This document shows, piece after piece, positions 13,618-18,725 of a stretch of 18,725 bases of DNA. Numbering within the stretch: the first letter of the stretch is position 1; every line of letters starts with the position of its first letter. The stretch comes from Thermoleophilaceae bacterium (GTDB lineage Bacteria; Actinomycetota; Thermoleophilia; Solirubrobacterales; JACPNS01). Location: contig JAEMRJ010000033.1 in assembly GCA_016463365.1 (NCBI GenBank), forward strand, positions 1-18,725, in the 5' to 3' direction. Made by a program: the position numbers and the translations under genes. A model generated the notes under the pieces. The model was not told the DNA's origin and ran no database searches. It saw nothing but the letters and a program-made list of their open reading frames with translations.

Positions 13618-14558
13618 TTGCGCCGCCCGAGCATGCGCTGATCCGTGAAGTCGGTCCGCGCGACGGATTCCAGAACGAGCCCGAGGTGATCGCAACCGAC
13701 GACAAAATCGCGATCATCGACAAACTGACAGCGACCGGCCTGACGCGGATCGAGATCACCTCATTCGTGCGCCCCGACGTGATTCCGCAGCTCGCCGACG
13801 GGGCCGAGGTGCTCTCGCGGGTGCAGCGTCGCGAGGGTGTGAGCTTCAGCGTGCTGATCCCGAACCGTCGGGGGCTTGAGAACGCGCTGAAGCAACGCGA
13901 CCGCATCGACGAGATCAGCGTCTTCCTGTCTGCATCCGAATCGCACAACATGAAGAACGTGAATCGGACGATCGGGCAGTCGCTCGCTGAGCTCACCGGC
14001 GTCGTCGCCGACGCGCGCAAGGACGGGCTTCGCTGCGTCGCAGTTATCTCGACTTCGTTCGGGTGTCCGTACGAGGGGCGAGTCAATCCGGGCCGAGTTT
14101 TCGAAATCGCCGGCGCGCTCGCAGAAGCCGGCTGCGCCGAAATCGGGTTCGGAGACACGACCGGCATGGCCAATCCACTGCAGGTCGGCGAGTTCTTCCC
14201 CGCCGCCGCGACCGCCTTGCCGGGCACGCAACTGACGGCGCATTTCCACAACACCCGCGGCCAGGGTCTTGCCAACGTGCTGTCGGCGCTGTGGGGCGGG
14301 TGCACATCTTTTGAGTCGTCCTTCGGTGAGCTCGGCGGTTGCCCGTTTCCTCCCGGCTCAACCGGCAATGTCGCGACGGAAGATGTTGTGTCGATGCTCG
14401 AGGAGATGGGCGTTTCGACGGGGATAGATCTGCCAGCGCTCGTTGACTGCTCGCGCGAAATGCAGGATCGCCTGGGCCGGACGCTCACGAGCCACGTCCT
14501 GACCGCCGGACCAGTCCAATGGGCAGACCAGGACCGGGCAAACTCAGGAAACCGCTAG
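13614..14558 (+). CDS. Hydroxymethylglutaryl-CoA lyase family enzyme
   Basis: The protein has 314 residues from GTG 13614, overlapping the thioesterase stop. It is a TIM-barrel lyase of the HMGL-like family. The start motif is REVGPRDGFQNE (Arg16 and metal ligand Asp17). Next are TSFVRPDVIPQLADG, ASESHNMKNVNRT, FGDTTGMANP and HFHNTRGQGLAN (His210, His212). The signature loop is GELGGCPFPPGSTGNVATED, with Cys243 in the position of the catalytic Cys of HMG-CoA lyase. It would cleave HMG-CoA to acetyl-CoA and acetoacetate, the last step of leucine breakdown. Close relatives act on other hydroxyacyl-CoAs, so the substrate is an inference. An acyl-CoA synthetase with acetoacetyl-CoA-synthetase-like features follows 407 bp later. 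The stop codon lies inside the terminator stem-loop. Confidence 0.91.
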   Translation: MIAPPEHALIREVGPRDGFQNEPEVIATDDKIAIIDKLTATGLTRIEITSFVRPDVIPQLADGAEVLSRVQRREGVSFSVLIPNRRGLENALKQRDRIDEISVFLSASESHNMKNVNRTIGQSLAELTGVVADARKDGLRCVAVISTSFGCPYEGRVNPGRVFEIAGALAEAGCAEIGFGDTTGMANPLQVGEFFPAAATALPGTQLTAHFHNTRGQGLANVLSALWGGCTSFESSFGELGGCPFPPGSTGNVATEDVVSMLEEMGVSTGIDLPALVDCSREMQDRLGRTLTSHVLTAGPVQWADQDRANSGNR

Positions 14559-14572
14559 AACAAGCGGTTTTT
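14549..14572 (+). terminator. Intrinsic terminator of the thioesterase/lyase unit
   Basis: AAACCGCT (14549-14556), a 6-nt loop and AGCGGTTT (14563-14570) form a perfect 8-bp hairpin running into TTTTT and then CTT. The TAG stop codon (14556-14558) lies at the top of the 5' arm and in the loop. Confidence 0.85.
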
Positions 14573-14610
14573 CTTCCACGGTCACTCCCGGCGGGACGGA
14601 CTGTGGAAGA
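14572..14610. repeat. 8-bp inverted repeat directly after the terminator
   Basis: TCTTCCAC (14572-14579) pairs with GTGGAAGA (14603-14610). The 23-nt interior is itself GC-rich with CCCGGCGGG. TTTAT follows. It may be a second, back-up terminator or part of the structured stretch downstream. Confidence 0.5.
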
Positions 14611-14634
14611 TTTATCGCTTACGTATGCGGTTCG

Positions 14635-14660
14635 GCCGCTTGAGCGAAGGCGGCAATTTT
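14635..14660 (+). terminator. Possible second terminator-like hairpin
   Basis: GCCGC (14635-14639) pairs with GCGGC (14650-14654), extended by TT/AA across a bulged G, and is followed by AATTTT. It is weaker than the terminator at 14549. Confidence 0.35.
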
Positions 14661-14684
14661 CTGCGCAATTTACCTAATTTGGTG

Positions 14685-14690
14685 TATAAA
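14685..14690 (+). promoter_or_regulatory. Candidate -10 TATAAA upstream of the hairpin array
   Basis: TATAAA lies in an AT-rich patch containing TAATTTGG (14675-14682), the inverse of the CCAAATTA seen twice upstream of the GGDEF gene. No good -35 is seen. It would transcribe the hairpin array as an independent RNA or as a leader of about 270 nt for the acyl-CoA synthetase gene. Confidence 0.35.
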
Positions 14691-14757
14691 GTTGCTCGGC
14701 TCCGGGGACGATGTAGGGGTTATTGACGAGCCCTTCATCGGGCTTCAGTCCAGATCG

Positions 14758-14789
14758 AAGCGCACTCGGGGGCCGAGCCCAAGTCGCTT
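14758..14789 (+). repeat. Array element 1, variant lower stem
   Basis: AAGCG (14758-14762) pairs with CGCTT (14785-14789), and ACT (14764-14766) with AGT (14782-14784). GGG/CCC then closes the 7-nt loop GGCCGAG (14771-14777). There is one bulge and one mismatch. Its 3' arm overlaps the first 51-bp unit. Confidence 0.55.
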
Positions 14790-14835
14790 TCCGAAAGACC
14801 GTTGGGGGCCGAGCCCGACGGTCTTTCACTTTTAA
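14785..14835 (+). repeat. 51-bp direct repeat, copy A (array element 2)
   Basis: Identical to 14881-14931 at all 51 positions. Its hairpin pairs GAAAGACCGT (14793-14802) with ACGGTCTTTC (14818-14827), then T-G, then GGG/CCC around GGCCGAG: about 14 pairs. The unit ends ACTTTTAA. Confidence 0.85.
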
Positions 14836-14880
14836 GTGGTCCGTGACCACGGGGGCCGAGCCGCAGTGCCCATCAAATTG
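14836..14880 (+). repeat. Array element 3 (diverged spacer unit)
   Basis: This 45-bp unit lies between the identical copies. GTGGTC-CGT-GACCAC (14836-14850) is a perfect small hairpin placed directly before the core GGGGGCCGAGCC (14851-14862). The core's closing third pair is lost (G opposite G). Confidence 0.55.
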
Positions 14881-14931
14881 CGCTTTCCGAAAGACCGTTG
14901 GGGGCCGAGCCCGACGGTCTTTCACTTTTAA
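14881..14931 (+). repeat. 51-bp direct repeat, copy B (array element 4)
   Basis: Exact copy of 14785-14835, offset by 96 bp. Its last bases (TTAACG, 14928-14933) may act as a -35 for the acyl-CoA synthetase promoter. Confidence 0.85.
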
Positions 14932-14952
14932 CGACCCGCTTCGATCCTGCCT

Positions 14953-14958
14953 TAGACT
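14953..14958 (+). promoter_or_regulatory. -10-like TAGACT for the acyl-CoA synthetase
   Basis: TAGACT ends 7 nt before ATG 14966. The same hexamer is used 8 nt before the membrane-protein start at 17849. TTAACG, 19 nt upstream at the end of the repeat array, is a possible -35. Confidence 0.5.
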
Positions 14959-14965
14959 GCGCCTC

Positions 14966-16930
14966 ATGACTGGGCAAGGGGAGACGCAAGCAGCCGAGGT
15001 CGCCTGGCGACCGACGCCGGAGTACATCGAGCAGGCCAACGTCGGCCGCGTGCTGGCCGCGTACGGCGTCAGCACCATCGACGAACTACGCGCCGCGACC
15101 GTTGCCGACATCGCCCGCTTCTGGGAGTTTGTCGTTCGCGATCTGTCGATTCCGTTCTCCAAGCCTTACGACCAGGTGATGGACAACAGCGGCGGAATCG
15201 AGTGGACGAAGTGGTTCACCGGCGGCGAGATCAACATGACGGCCGTCTGCGTGGACCGCTGGGCAGAAGATCCCGGGACGTCGGGCCGCGACGCGATCAT
15301 CTGCCAGCGCGAGAGCGGCGAGATCGAGCGCCTCACCTTCGCCGACCTGCGCGCTGAGGTTGACGCCTTTGCGTTGGGCCTTCGCTCACTCGGCGTGGGC
15401 CCCGGCGACCACGTCGGCGTGTTCATGCCGATGACGCCACGCGCCGTGATCGCCAGCTACGCCGTCGCAAAGCTTGGTGCCGTGTACCTGCCGATTTTCT
15501 CAGGCTTTGCTGCTCACGCTGTCGCAGCTCGCCTCAATGACGCCGGCGCCAAGGTTCTGATCACCGCAGACGGCAGCGCCCGTCGCGGATCGGCCGCGGC
15601 AATCAAGCCGGTTGCCGACGAGGTCGCGCAGTCGGTCCCGACCCTTGAGAAGCTTGTGCTTGCGCGCGAAGAGGGAAATGACGTCGCATTCAACCCTGAG
15701 CGCGATCTTGAGTGGGAAGAGCTCGTCGCGCCGTTCCGCGGCCAGTTGATCGAGGCCGCGCCCACCGGCGGCGAAGACCCGGTGATGATCGGATACACCT
15801 CCGGAACCACCGGCAAGCCCAAGGGCGCAGTGCACGTGCACGGCGGCTTCACCGTGAAGATGATCTCCGAGGTTGCCTACCAACTCGACGTCCACGCGGG
15901 CGATCGATTCATGTGGGTCACCGACATGGGCTGGATCATGGGACCGGTCAACATGCTCGGCGCGCACGGACTCGGCGCGACGATGGTGATGATGGAGGGC
16001 GCACCTGACTGGCCCGATGCCGGACGGCTCTGGAAGTTTGTCGAGCAGGAAAAGATCAATGTGCTGGGGATCTCGCCGACGCTGATCCGCGGCCTGAAGT
16101 CCAGGGGTGAGGAGTTTGTCTCTGGTGCCGACCTTTCATCGCTGCGCATCCTTGGATCGACCGGCGAGCCATGGAATGACGATCCCTACCGCTGGCTCAT
16201 GAAGATCACCGGCGAACGCGTGCCGATCGTCAACATCAGCGGCGGTACTGAGGTGGGCGCGTGCTTCCTCTCACCGTTCATCGTCGAACCGATCAAGGTC
16301 TGTTCGCTCGGCGGCGCCTCGCTGGGCATGGACGTAGACGTCTTTGATCCCGAGGGCAACCCGATTCGCGGCTCGGTCGGCGAGCTTGTCTGCAAACAGC
16401 CCTGGCCGAGCATGACCCGCGGGGTGCTGGGCGACCCGGAGCGCTACAAGTCGAGCTACTGGAGCACATACCCCGGAATCTGGCGCCACGGCGACTGGGC
16501 CATGATCGACGACGAAGGAGACTGGTTTCTGCTCGGTCGCTCGGACGAGGCGATCAATGTGGCCGGCAAGCGACTTGGGCCGGCAGAGGTCGAAGGCATT
16601 CTCGTCGCAGATCCACGTGTCGCTGAAGCCGCCGCGATCGGGGTGCCGGATGCGACAAAGGGCGAAGCAGTGTGGTGCTTTGCAGTGGCGATCGGCGAGG
16701 CCGCATCTGACGAGGCATTGCCCGGAGAGCTGGCGGCTGCGGTGGCCGAGGAGCTCGGAAAGCCGTTCAAGCCTTCCCGCGTCGTGATCGTGCCGGCGCT
16801 CCCGAAGACGCGCTCGGCCAAGATCCTCCGCCGCGCAGTTCGCGCCGCTGCCCTGGGGGAAGACCCGGGCGACCTCTCGTCAGCCGAGAACCCAGAAGCG
16901 CTCGACGCGATTCGCGCGGCGTTGGCCTAG
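14966..16930 (+). CDS. AMP-forming acyl-CoA synthetase, acetyl/acetoacetyl-CoA synthetase-like
   Basis: This 654-residue protein activates a carboxylate with ATP and joins it to CoA. The N-terminal ACS-type region includes WTKWFTGGEINMTAVCVDRWA. The P-loop-like motif is YTSGTTGKPKG (Tyr277 to Gly287), followed by WVTDMGWIMGP. The hinge region reads GRSDEAINVAGKRLGPAEVE, and the C-terminal catalytic Lys is Lys619 in PKTRSAKILRR, where Ala replaces the usual Gly. In true acetyl-CoA synthetase the substrate pocket reads WWQTETG; here it is NISGGTEVGACF, closer to the SGGT motif of acetoacetyl-CoA synthetase. An acyl-chain or 3-oxo acid substrate is therefore possible, and fits the nearby HMG-CoA-lyase-like gene. 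ATG 14966 was chosen; an open frame back to 14723 merely reads through the repeats. The stop overlaps that of acyP. Confidence 0.9.
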   Translation: MTGQGETQAAEVAWRPTPEYIEQANVGRVLAAYGVSTIDELRAATVADIARFWEFVVRDLSIPFSKPYDQVMDNSGGIEWTKWFTGGEINMTAVCVDRWAEDPGTSGRDAIICQRESGEIERLTFADLRAEVDAFALGLRSLGVGPGDHVGVFMPMTPRAVIASYAVAKLGAVYLPIFSGFAAHAVAARLNDAGAKVLITADGSARRGSAAAIKPVADEVAQSVPTLEKLVLAREEGNDVAFNPERDLEWEELVAPFRGQLIEAAPTGGEDPVMIGYTSGTTGKPKGAVHVHGGFTVKMISEVAYQLDVHAGDRFMWVTDMGWIMGPVNMLGAHGLGATMVMMEGAPDWPDAGRLWKFVEQEKINVLGISPTLIRGLKSRGEEFVSGADLSSLRILGSTGEPWNDDPYRWLMKITGERVPIVNISGGTEVGACFLSPFIVEPIKVCSLGGASLGMDVDVFDPEGNPIRGSVGELVCKQPWPSMTRGVLGDPERYKSSYWSTYPGIWRHGDWAMIDDEGDWFLLGRSDEAINVAGKRLGPAEVEGILVADPRVAEAAAIGVPDATKGEAVWCFAVAIGEAASDEALPGELAAAVAEELGKPFKPSRVVIVPALPKTRSAKILRRAVRAAALGEDPGDLSSAENPEALDAIRAALA

Positions 16931-17202
16931 CCGGTCCGGAACTCGCCGATGCCTTCGGGCTCGGTCCACTCAACCTCAAGCAGCTCGACCACCGCGGCGT
17001 GCGAGCCTGCGCGCGCGACTTCGATCATCTCCTCAACCGGCGGCCGAAAGCCCTCGAAGTGGCACTCGACCGTGCCGTCCGGCAGGTTCACGGCAGAGCC
17101 GTGCACGCCGCGAAATTCGGCGGCCCGCCGAATCGTGTCGCGGTAGAAGACTCCCTGCACGCGACCGTGTGCGACGACTCGCGCGTGAACCACTGAACTC
17201 AT
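16927..17202 (-). CDS. acyP: Acylphosphatase
   Basis: This 91-residue enzyme hydrolyses acyl phosphates such as acetyl- or carbamoyl-phosphate. The family motif is AHGRVQGVFYRDTIRRAA, with catalytic Arg21; most members have VQGVGFR or VQGVFFR. The second catalytic residue is Asn39 in SAVNLPDGTVECHFEG. Length and fold pattern are normal. The start ATG 17202 comes only 1 nt after the 3' end of tRNA-Leu(CAA) on the same strand, and there is no room for a Shine-Dalgarno outside the tRNA. The mRNA 5' end may therefore be made by tRNA 3' processing. At the other end its TAG overlaps the TAG of the convergent acyl-CoA synthetase in the palindrome CTAG. Confidence 0.93.
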   Translation of the reverse strand: MSSVVHARVVAHGRVQGVFYRDTIRRAAEFRGVHGSAVNLPDGTVECHFEGFRPPVEEMIEVARAGSHAAVVELLEVEWTEPEGIGEFRTG

Positions 17203-17203
17203 A

Positions 17204-17286
17204 TGCCCGGGGAGAGACTCGAACTCTCACGCCCAAAGGACACGGCATTTTGAGTGCCGCGCGTCTACCGATTCCGCCACCCGGGC
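17204..17286 (-). tRNA. tRNA-Leu (anticodon CAA)
   Basis: An 83-nt class II tRNA. The acceptor GCCCGGG pairs with CCCGGGC, with discriminator A73. The D-arm has GGCGGAATCGGTAGAC, typical of tRNA-Leu. The anticodon stem CGGCA/TGCCG encloses loop CTCAAAA (anticodon CAA at 17252-17250). A long variable arm and the T-loop GAGAGTTCGAGTCTCTC follow. CCA is not encoded. It reads codon UUG. Confidence 0.95.
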
Positions 17287-17297
17287 AGGGGTCTGAA

Positions 17298-17303
17298 ACG
17301 TTA
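17298..17303 (-). promoter_or_regulatory. -10-like TAACGT upstream of tRNA-Leu(CAA)
   Basis: TAACGT on the minus strand, 11 nt before the mature 5' end. It includes the stop codon of the upstream membrane-protein gene. Read-through from that gene is the alternative. Confidence 0.35.
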
Positions 17304-17849
17304 TCTTGCGGACGCCGCGGTTGGCGGGGCCTGGGGTGGTGCAGCTGGCCGCGGTCGATCGGCCGGCCAGTCGGGCTCGTCCGGGTGGATCTCTTCTTCG
17401 ACGTTCCACTTCTGGTTGAAGCCCCACGAGGCGACCACGACGAGCAGCATCTGTACCGGGATCAGCCCAAGGGTGATCACACCCAACAGCGCCGCGGGCA
17501 GCGTCGGATCGTTGTAGCCGACTTTGTCACGCGCGAACCAGTCCGGCCCGGCAACCAGTGCGAGGATCCCGAGGATGACGGCAATTGCTGCGATCACAGG
17601 GAGCACGCCGCGTCGCCACTGAAACACAGCCCAGGCAAATCCCGCGTACACAACAGCAAAGAGGAGCAGCGCCGCTTTGGCACCAACGAGAACGCTCCAG
17701 CCGCCGAAAGCGACGACGAGCAGCATTGCAACGCTCAACAAGAGCAGAGCTACAACTCCGAGGCGGGCCGTATGCGATTCCGGCAGATCCCTGTTGGGGT
17801 GCCTGACAGGCGGTTTTTCCTCGGATGCTTTTACGTCCTCCCAGAGCAT
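17301..17849 (-). CDS. Hypothetical four-helix membrane protein
   Basis: The protein has 182 residues from ATG 17849. A polar N-terminal tail of about 28 residues (MLWEDVKASEEKPPVRHPNRD) is followed by four hydrophobic segments at roughly 30-50, 53-76, 82-101 and 116-142. The C-terminal tail is Pro/Ala-rich and acidic then basic (EEEIHPDEPDWPADRPRP). No catalytic motif is visible, and I do not recognise a family. The frame extends to a GTG at 17909, almost reaching the divergent tRNA-Leu. ATG 17849 has TAGACT 8 nt upstream and no Shine-Dalgarno, like many genes here, so it is preferred. Its stop lies within the probable promoter of tRNA-Leu(CAA). It is flanked on both sides by leucine tRNA genes. 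Confidence 0.75.
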   Translation of the reverse strand: MLWEDVKASEEKPPVRHPNRDLPESHTARLGVVALLLLSVAMLLVVAFGGWSVLVGAKAALLLFAVVYAGFAWAVFQWRRGVLPVIAAIAVILGILALVAGPDWFARDKVGYNDPTLPAALLGVITLGLIPVQMLLVVVASWGFNQKWNVEEEIHPDEPDWPADRPRPAAPPQAPPTAASAR

Positions 17850-17857
17850 CGGCTGCA

Positions 17858-17863
17858 AGTCTA
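17858..17863 (-). promoter_or_regulatory. -10-like TAGACT for the membrane-protein gene
   Basis: Minus-strand TAGACT ends 8 nt before ATG 17849. It is the same hexamer as before the acyl-CoA synthetase gene. Confidence 0.48.
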
Positions 17864-17913
17864 GACTCTCGCGCGGGCGCCCGTCAGACGCCTGATCGAG
17901 TGATTTCACATAC

Positions 17914-17997
17914 GCGGGTGTGGCGGAATTGGTAGACGCGCCAGCCTTAGGAGCTGGTGAGCGAAAGCTCGTGGGGGTTCAAGTCCCTCCACCCGCA
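17914..17997 (+). tRNA. tRNA-Leu (anticodon UAG)
   Basis: An 84-nt class II tRNA. The acceptor GCGGGTG pairs with CACCCGC, with discriminator A. The D-arm is GGCGGAATTGGTAGAC. The anticodon stem CCAGC/GCTGG encloses loop CTTAGGA (TAG at 17948-17950). The long variable arm is GAGC-GAAA-GCTC, and the T-arm has GGTTCAAGTCC. CCA is not encoded. It reads CUA and probably other CUN codons. Confidence 0.96.
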
Positions 17998-18003
17998 TAC
18001 CGT
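17998..18003 (+). promoter_or_regulatory. -10-like TACCGT right after tRNA-Leu(UAG)
   Basis: TACCGT begins at the first base after the tRNA and ends 7 nt before GTG 18011. The methyltransferase could have its own leaderless transcript or be read through from the tRNA. Confidence 0.42.
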
Positions 18004-18010
18004 TAGCCCC

Positions 18011-18622
18011 GTGCATTCAGGTACGGAACACTGGAATGCCGCCTACGCGGGCGGCGATGACGCAGTCAGCTGGTTTCAGGTTGAGGCGCGGACCTCACTG
18101 GACCTGATCGAGTCGGTCACCCAACCGGACGCGTCGCTGATCGATGTTGGCGGCGGATCATCGCGACTCGTGGACGGGCTGATCGAGCGGGGTCACAAAG
18201 ATCTCGCCGTGCTTGACCTCGCAGATTCGGCGCTGGCGATCAGCCGAGAGCGGTTGGGTCCGCGGGCCGCCGATGTGGACTGGATCGTCGCGAACCTGCT
18301 CGACTGGGAGTCGCCGCGCAGCTATGACGTCTGGCACGACCGCGCCGTGTTGCACTTTCTCACGAGCGATGAGCAACGGCACTCCTACCTTGCGGCGATG
18401 CGCACTGCCTTGCGCGTGGGTGGACACGCGGTGATCGGTGTCTTTGCGGCGGACGGCCCTGAGCAGTGTTCCGGCCTGGAGGTGCGTCGCTACTCGCCAG
18501 AGGATCTGCGCGCGCTGCTGGGCTCCGACTTCGAGCCTGTCAGCTCAGTGCGGGAGCTCCACGGAACCCCGGGCGGGAATCAGCAGGCGTTCAACTGGCT
18601 GGTCGCTCGCCGGGCCAGATAA
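18011..18622 (+). CDS. Class I SAM-dependent methyltransferase
   Basis: The protein has 203 residues from GTG 18011, which begins just ahead of HWNAAYAGGDDAVSWFQ. The Rossmann-like SAM fold shows motif I SLIDVGGGSSRLVDGL (Asp-x-Gly-x-Gly type), the acidic end of strand 2 in LAVLDLADSAL, then DWIVANLLDW and the motif-IV region YDVWHDRAVLHFL. YLAAMRTALRVGGHAVIGVF is the usual post-motif region. The W-x-x-x-Y...SWFQ opening is shared with thiopurine/tellurite-type small-molecule methyltransferases, but the acceptor cannot be named. The frame runs upstream into tRNA-Leu(UAG), so starts before 17998 are excluded. It lies between two tRNA genes on the same strand. Confidence 0.87.
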   Translation: MHSGTEHWNAAYAGGDDAVSWFQVEARTSLDLIESVTQPDASLIDVGGGSSRLVDGLIERGHKDLAVLDLADSALAISRERLGPRAADVDWIVANLLDWESPRSYDVWHDRAVLHFLTSDEQRHSYLAAMRTALRVGGHAVIGVFAADGPEQCSGLEVRRYSPEDLRALLGSDFEPVSSVRELHGTPGGNQQAFNWLVARRAR

Positions 18623-18631
18623 TCGACTGGG

Positions 18632-18637
18632 TAAACT
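18632..18637 (+). promoter_or_regulatory. -10-like TAAACT for tRNA-Trp
   Basis: TAAACT, 11 nt before the mature tRNA 5' end. No convincing -35 is seen. Confidence 0.4.
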
Positions 18638-18648
18638 CGCGTCCGCGC

Positions 18649-18722
18649 GGGCCAGTGGCCAAATTGGCTAAGGCACCGGTCTCCAAAACCGGGGATTCCA
18701 GGTTCGAGTCCTGGCTGGCCCG
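18649..18722 (+). tRNA. tRNA-Trp (anticodon CCA)
   Basis: A 74-nt class I tRNA. The acceptor GGGCCAG pairs with CTGGCCC, with discriminator G73, as usual for bacterial tRNA-Trp. The anticodon stem CCGGT/ACCGG encloses loop CTCCAAA (CCA at 18683-18685). The T-arm is CCAGG-TTCGAGT-CCTGG. The bases after G73 are CCT, so CCA is not encoded. In many bacteria tRNA-Trp is followed by secE and nusG; that lies beyond the window. Confidence 0.95.
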
Positions 18723-18725
18723 CCT

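Larger units (their letters stand above)
14729..14931 (+). repeat. Array of hairpins with conserved GGGGGCCGAGCC core
   Basis: The core GGGGGCCGAGCC occurs four times: 14768, 14804, 14851 and 14900. A leading small hairpin, AGCCC-TTCATC-GGGCT, sits at 14729-14744. Elements 1, 2 and 4 can fold into stems ending in the same apex, GGG-(GGCCGAG)-CCC. The lower stems differ: AAGCG/CGCTT plus ACT/AGT in element 1, and GAAAGACCGT/ACGGTCTTTC in elements 2 and 4. Element 3 keeps the core but has a separate GTGGTC-CGT-GACCAC hairpin before it, and its apex is imperfect. The array lies wholly between the lyase terminator and the acyl-CoA synthetase start. No known RNA family is recognised. Confidence 0.75.

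Noticed and set aside
13472..14488. 338-residue minus-strand ORF over the HMG-CoA-lyase-like gene
   Set aside because: Shadow frame, Ser/Pro/Arg-rich, opposite to conserved lyase motifs.
14729..14931. CRISPR array
   Set aside because: Only two identical units, internally self-complementary over most of their length, with one 45-bp spacer that itself carries the repeat core. No cas genes are nearby.
14723..14965. 81-residue N-terminal extension of the acyl-CoA synthetase reading through the repeats
   Set aside because: The frame is open only because the repeat offset (96 bp) is a multiple of three and the sequence is GC-rich. The extension repeats the same translated unit, is not like any ACS N-terminus, and the minus strand is open as well.
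17204..17997. Genomic island or integration site between the two tRNA-Leu genes
   Set aside because: No integrase, no direct repeat of a tRNA 3' end, and codon use of the single membrane-protein gene matches its surroundings.
17957..18010. Methyltransferase start at 17957
   Set aside because: That codon and the next dozen lie inside tRNA-Leu(UAG). GTG 18011 matches the family N-terminus.

Overview
The window looks like a chromosomal segment of a GC-rich actinobacterium. The class Thermoleophilia (Solirubrobacterales-like) is my best guess. Three things suggest this: a fused CofG-CofH FO synthase (FbiC), a four-gene F420 operon (npdG-cofD-cofC-cofE), and the start of a crotonyl-CoA carboxylase/reductase-like gene, all with strongly GC-biased codons. 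The placement is inference, because no 16S gene or other phylogenetic marker is present. I see no transposase, integrase, phage gene or CRISPR array.

Layout. Positions 1-219 (minus) hold the N-terminus of a Ccr-like enzyme. A small lipoprotein follows at 301-714 (plus). A minus-strand respiratory/maturation block covers 720-3287: heme A synthase ctaA, a c-type cytochrome lipoprotein that probably starts at CTG, a 78-aa SD-led unknown protein, and a YgfZ/GcvT-like folate-binding protein. Divergent from it, 3346-6383 (plus) holds a CDF metal exporter, an unknown 120-aa protein, a degenerate receiver-like protein, an aquaporin and a UspA-like protein. FbiC (6395-8647) then converges on a GAF-GGDEF diguanylate cyclase (8675-9787, minus); the two share one hairpin that contains both stop codons. 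An AT-rich gap of about 240 bp precedes cofE-cofC-cofD-npdG (10068-13180, minus). Divergent from npdG is a pair made of a FlK-like acyl-CoA thioesterase and an HMG-CoA lyase-family enzyme (13222-14558), closed by a clear intrinsic terminator.

Next is a 407-bp non-coding stretch (14559-14965) holding an array of hairpins. It includes two identical 51-bp units and four copies of a GGGGGCCGAGCC core. It leads to an acetyl/acetoacetyl-CoA-synthetase-like gene (14966-16930). The right end holds an acylphosphatase starting 1 nt after tRNA-Leu(CAA), a four-helix membrane protein, tRNA-Leu(UAG), a SAM methyltransferase and tRNA-Trp(CCA).

How the genes fit together. FbiC makes FO, CofC/CofD/CofE make and glutamylate F420, and NpdG moves hydride between F420 and NADP(H), so most of the F420 route is here in two loci. 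The thioesterase, HMG-CoA-lyase and acyl-CoA-synthetase genes look like a short acyl-CoA module (leucine or acetoacetate type), and the Ccr fragment is also acyl-CoA chemistry. CtaA and the cytochrome serve an aerobic heme-copper respiratory chain.

Two window-wide signals stand out. First, most transcription-unit starts lack a Shine-Dalgarno and instead carry a -10-like TANNNT 7-9 nt before the start codon, which predicts largely leaderless mRNAs. Second, non-coding hairpins are unusually prominent, above all the array upstream of the acyl-CoA synthetase.
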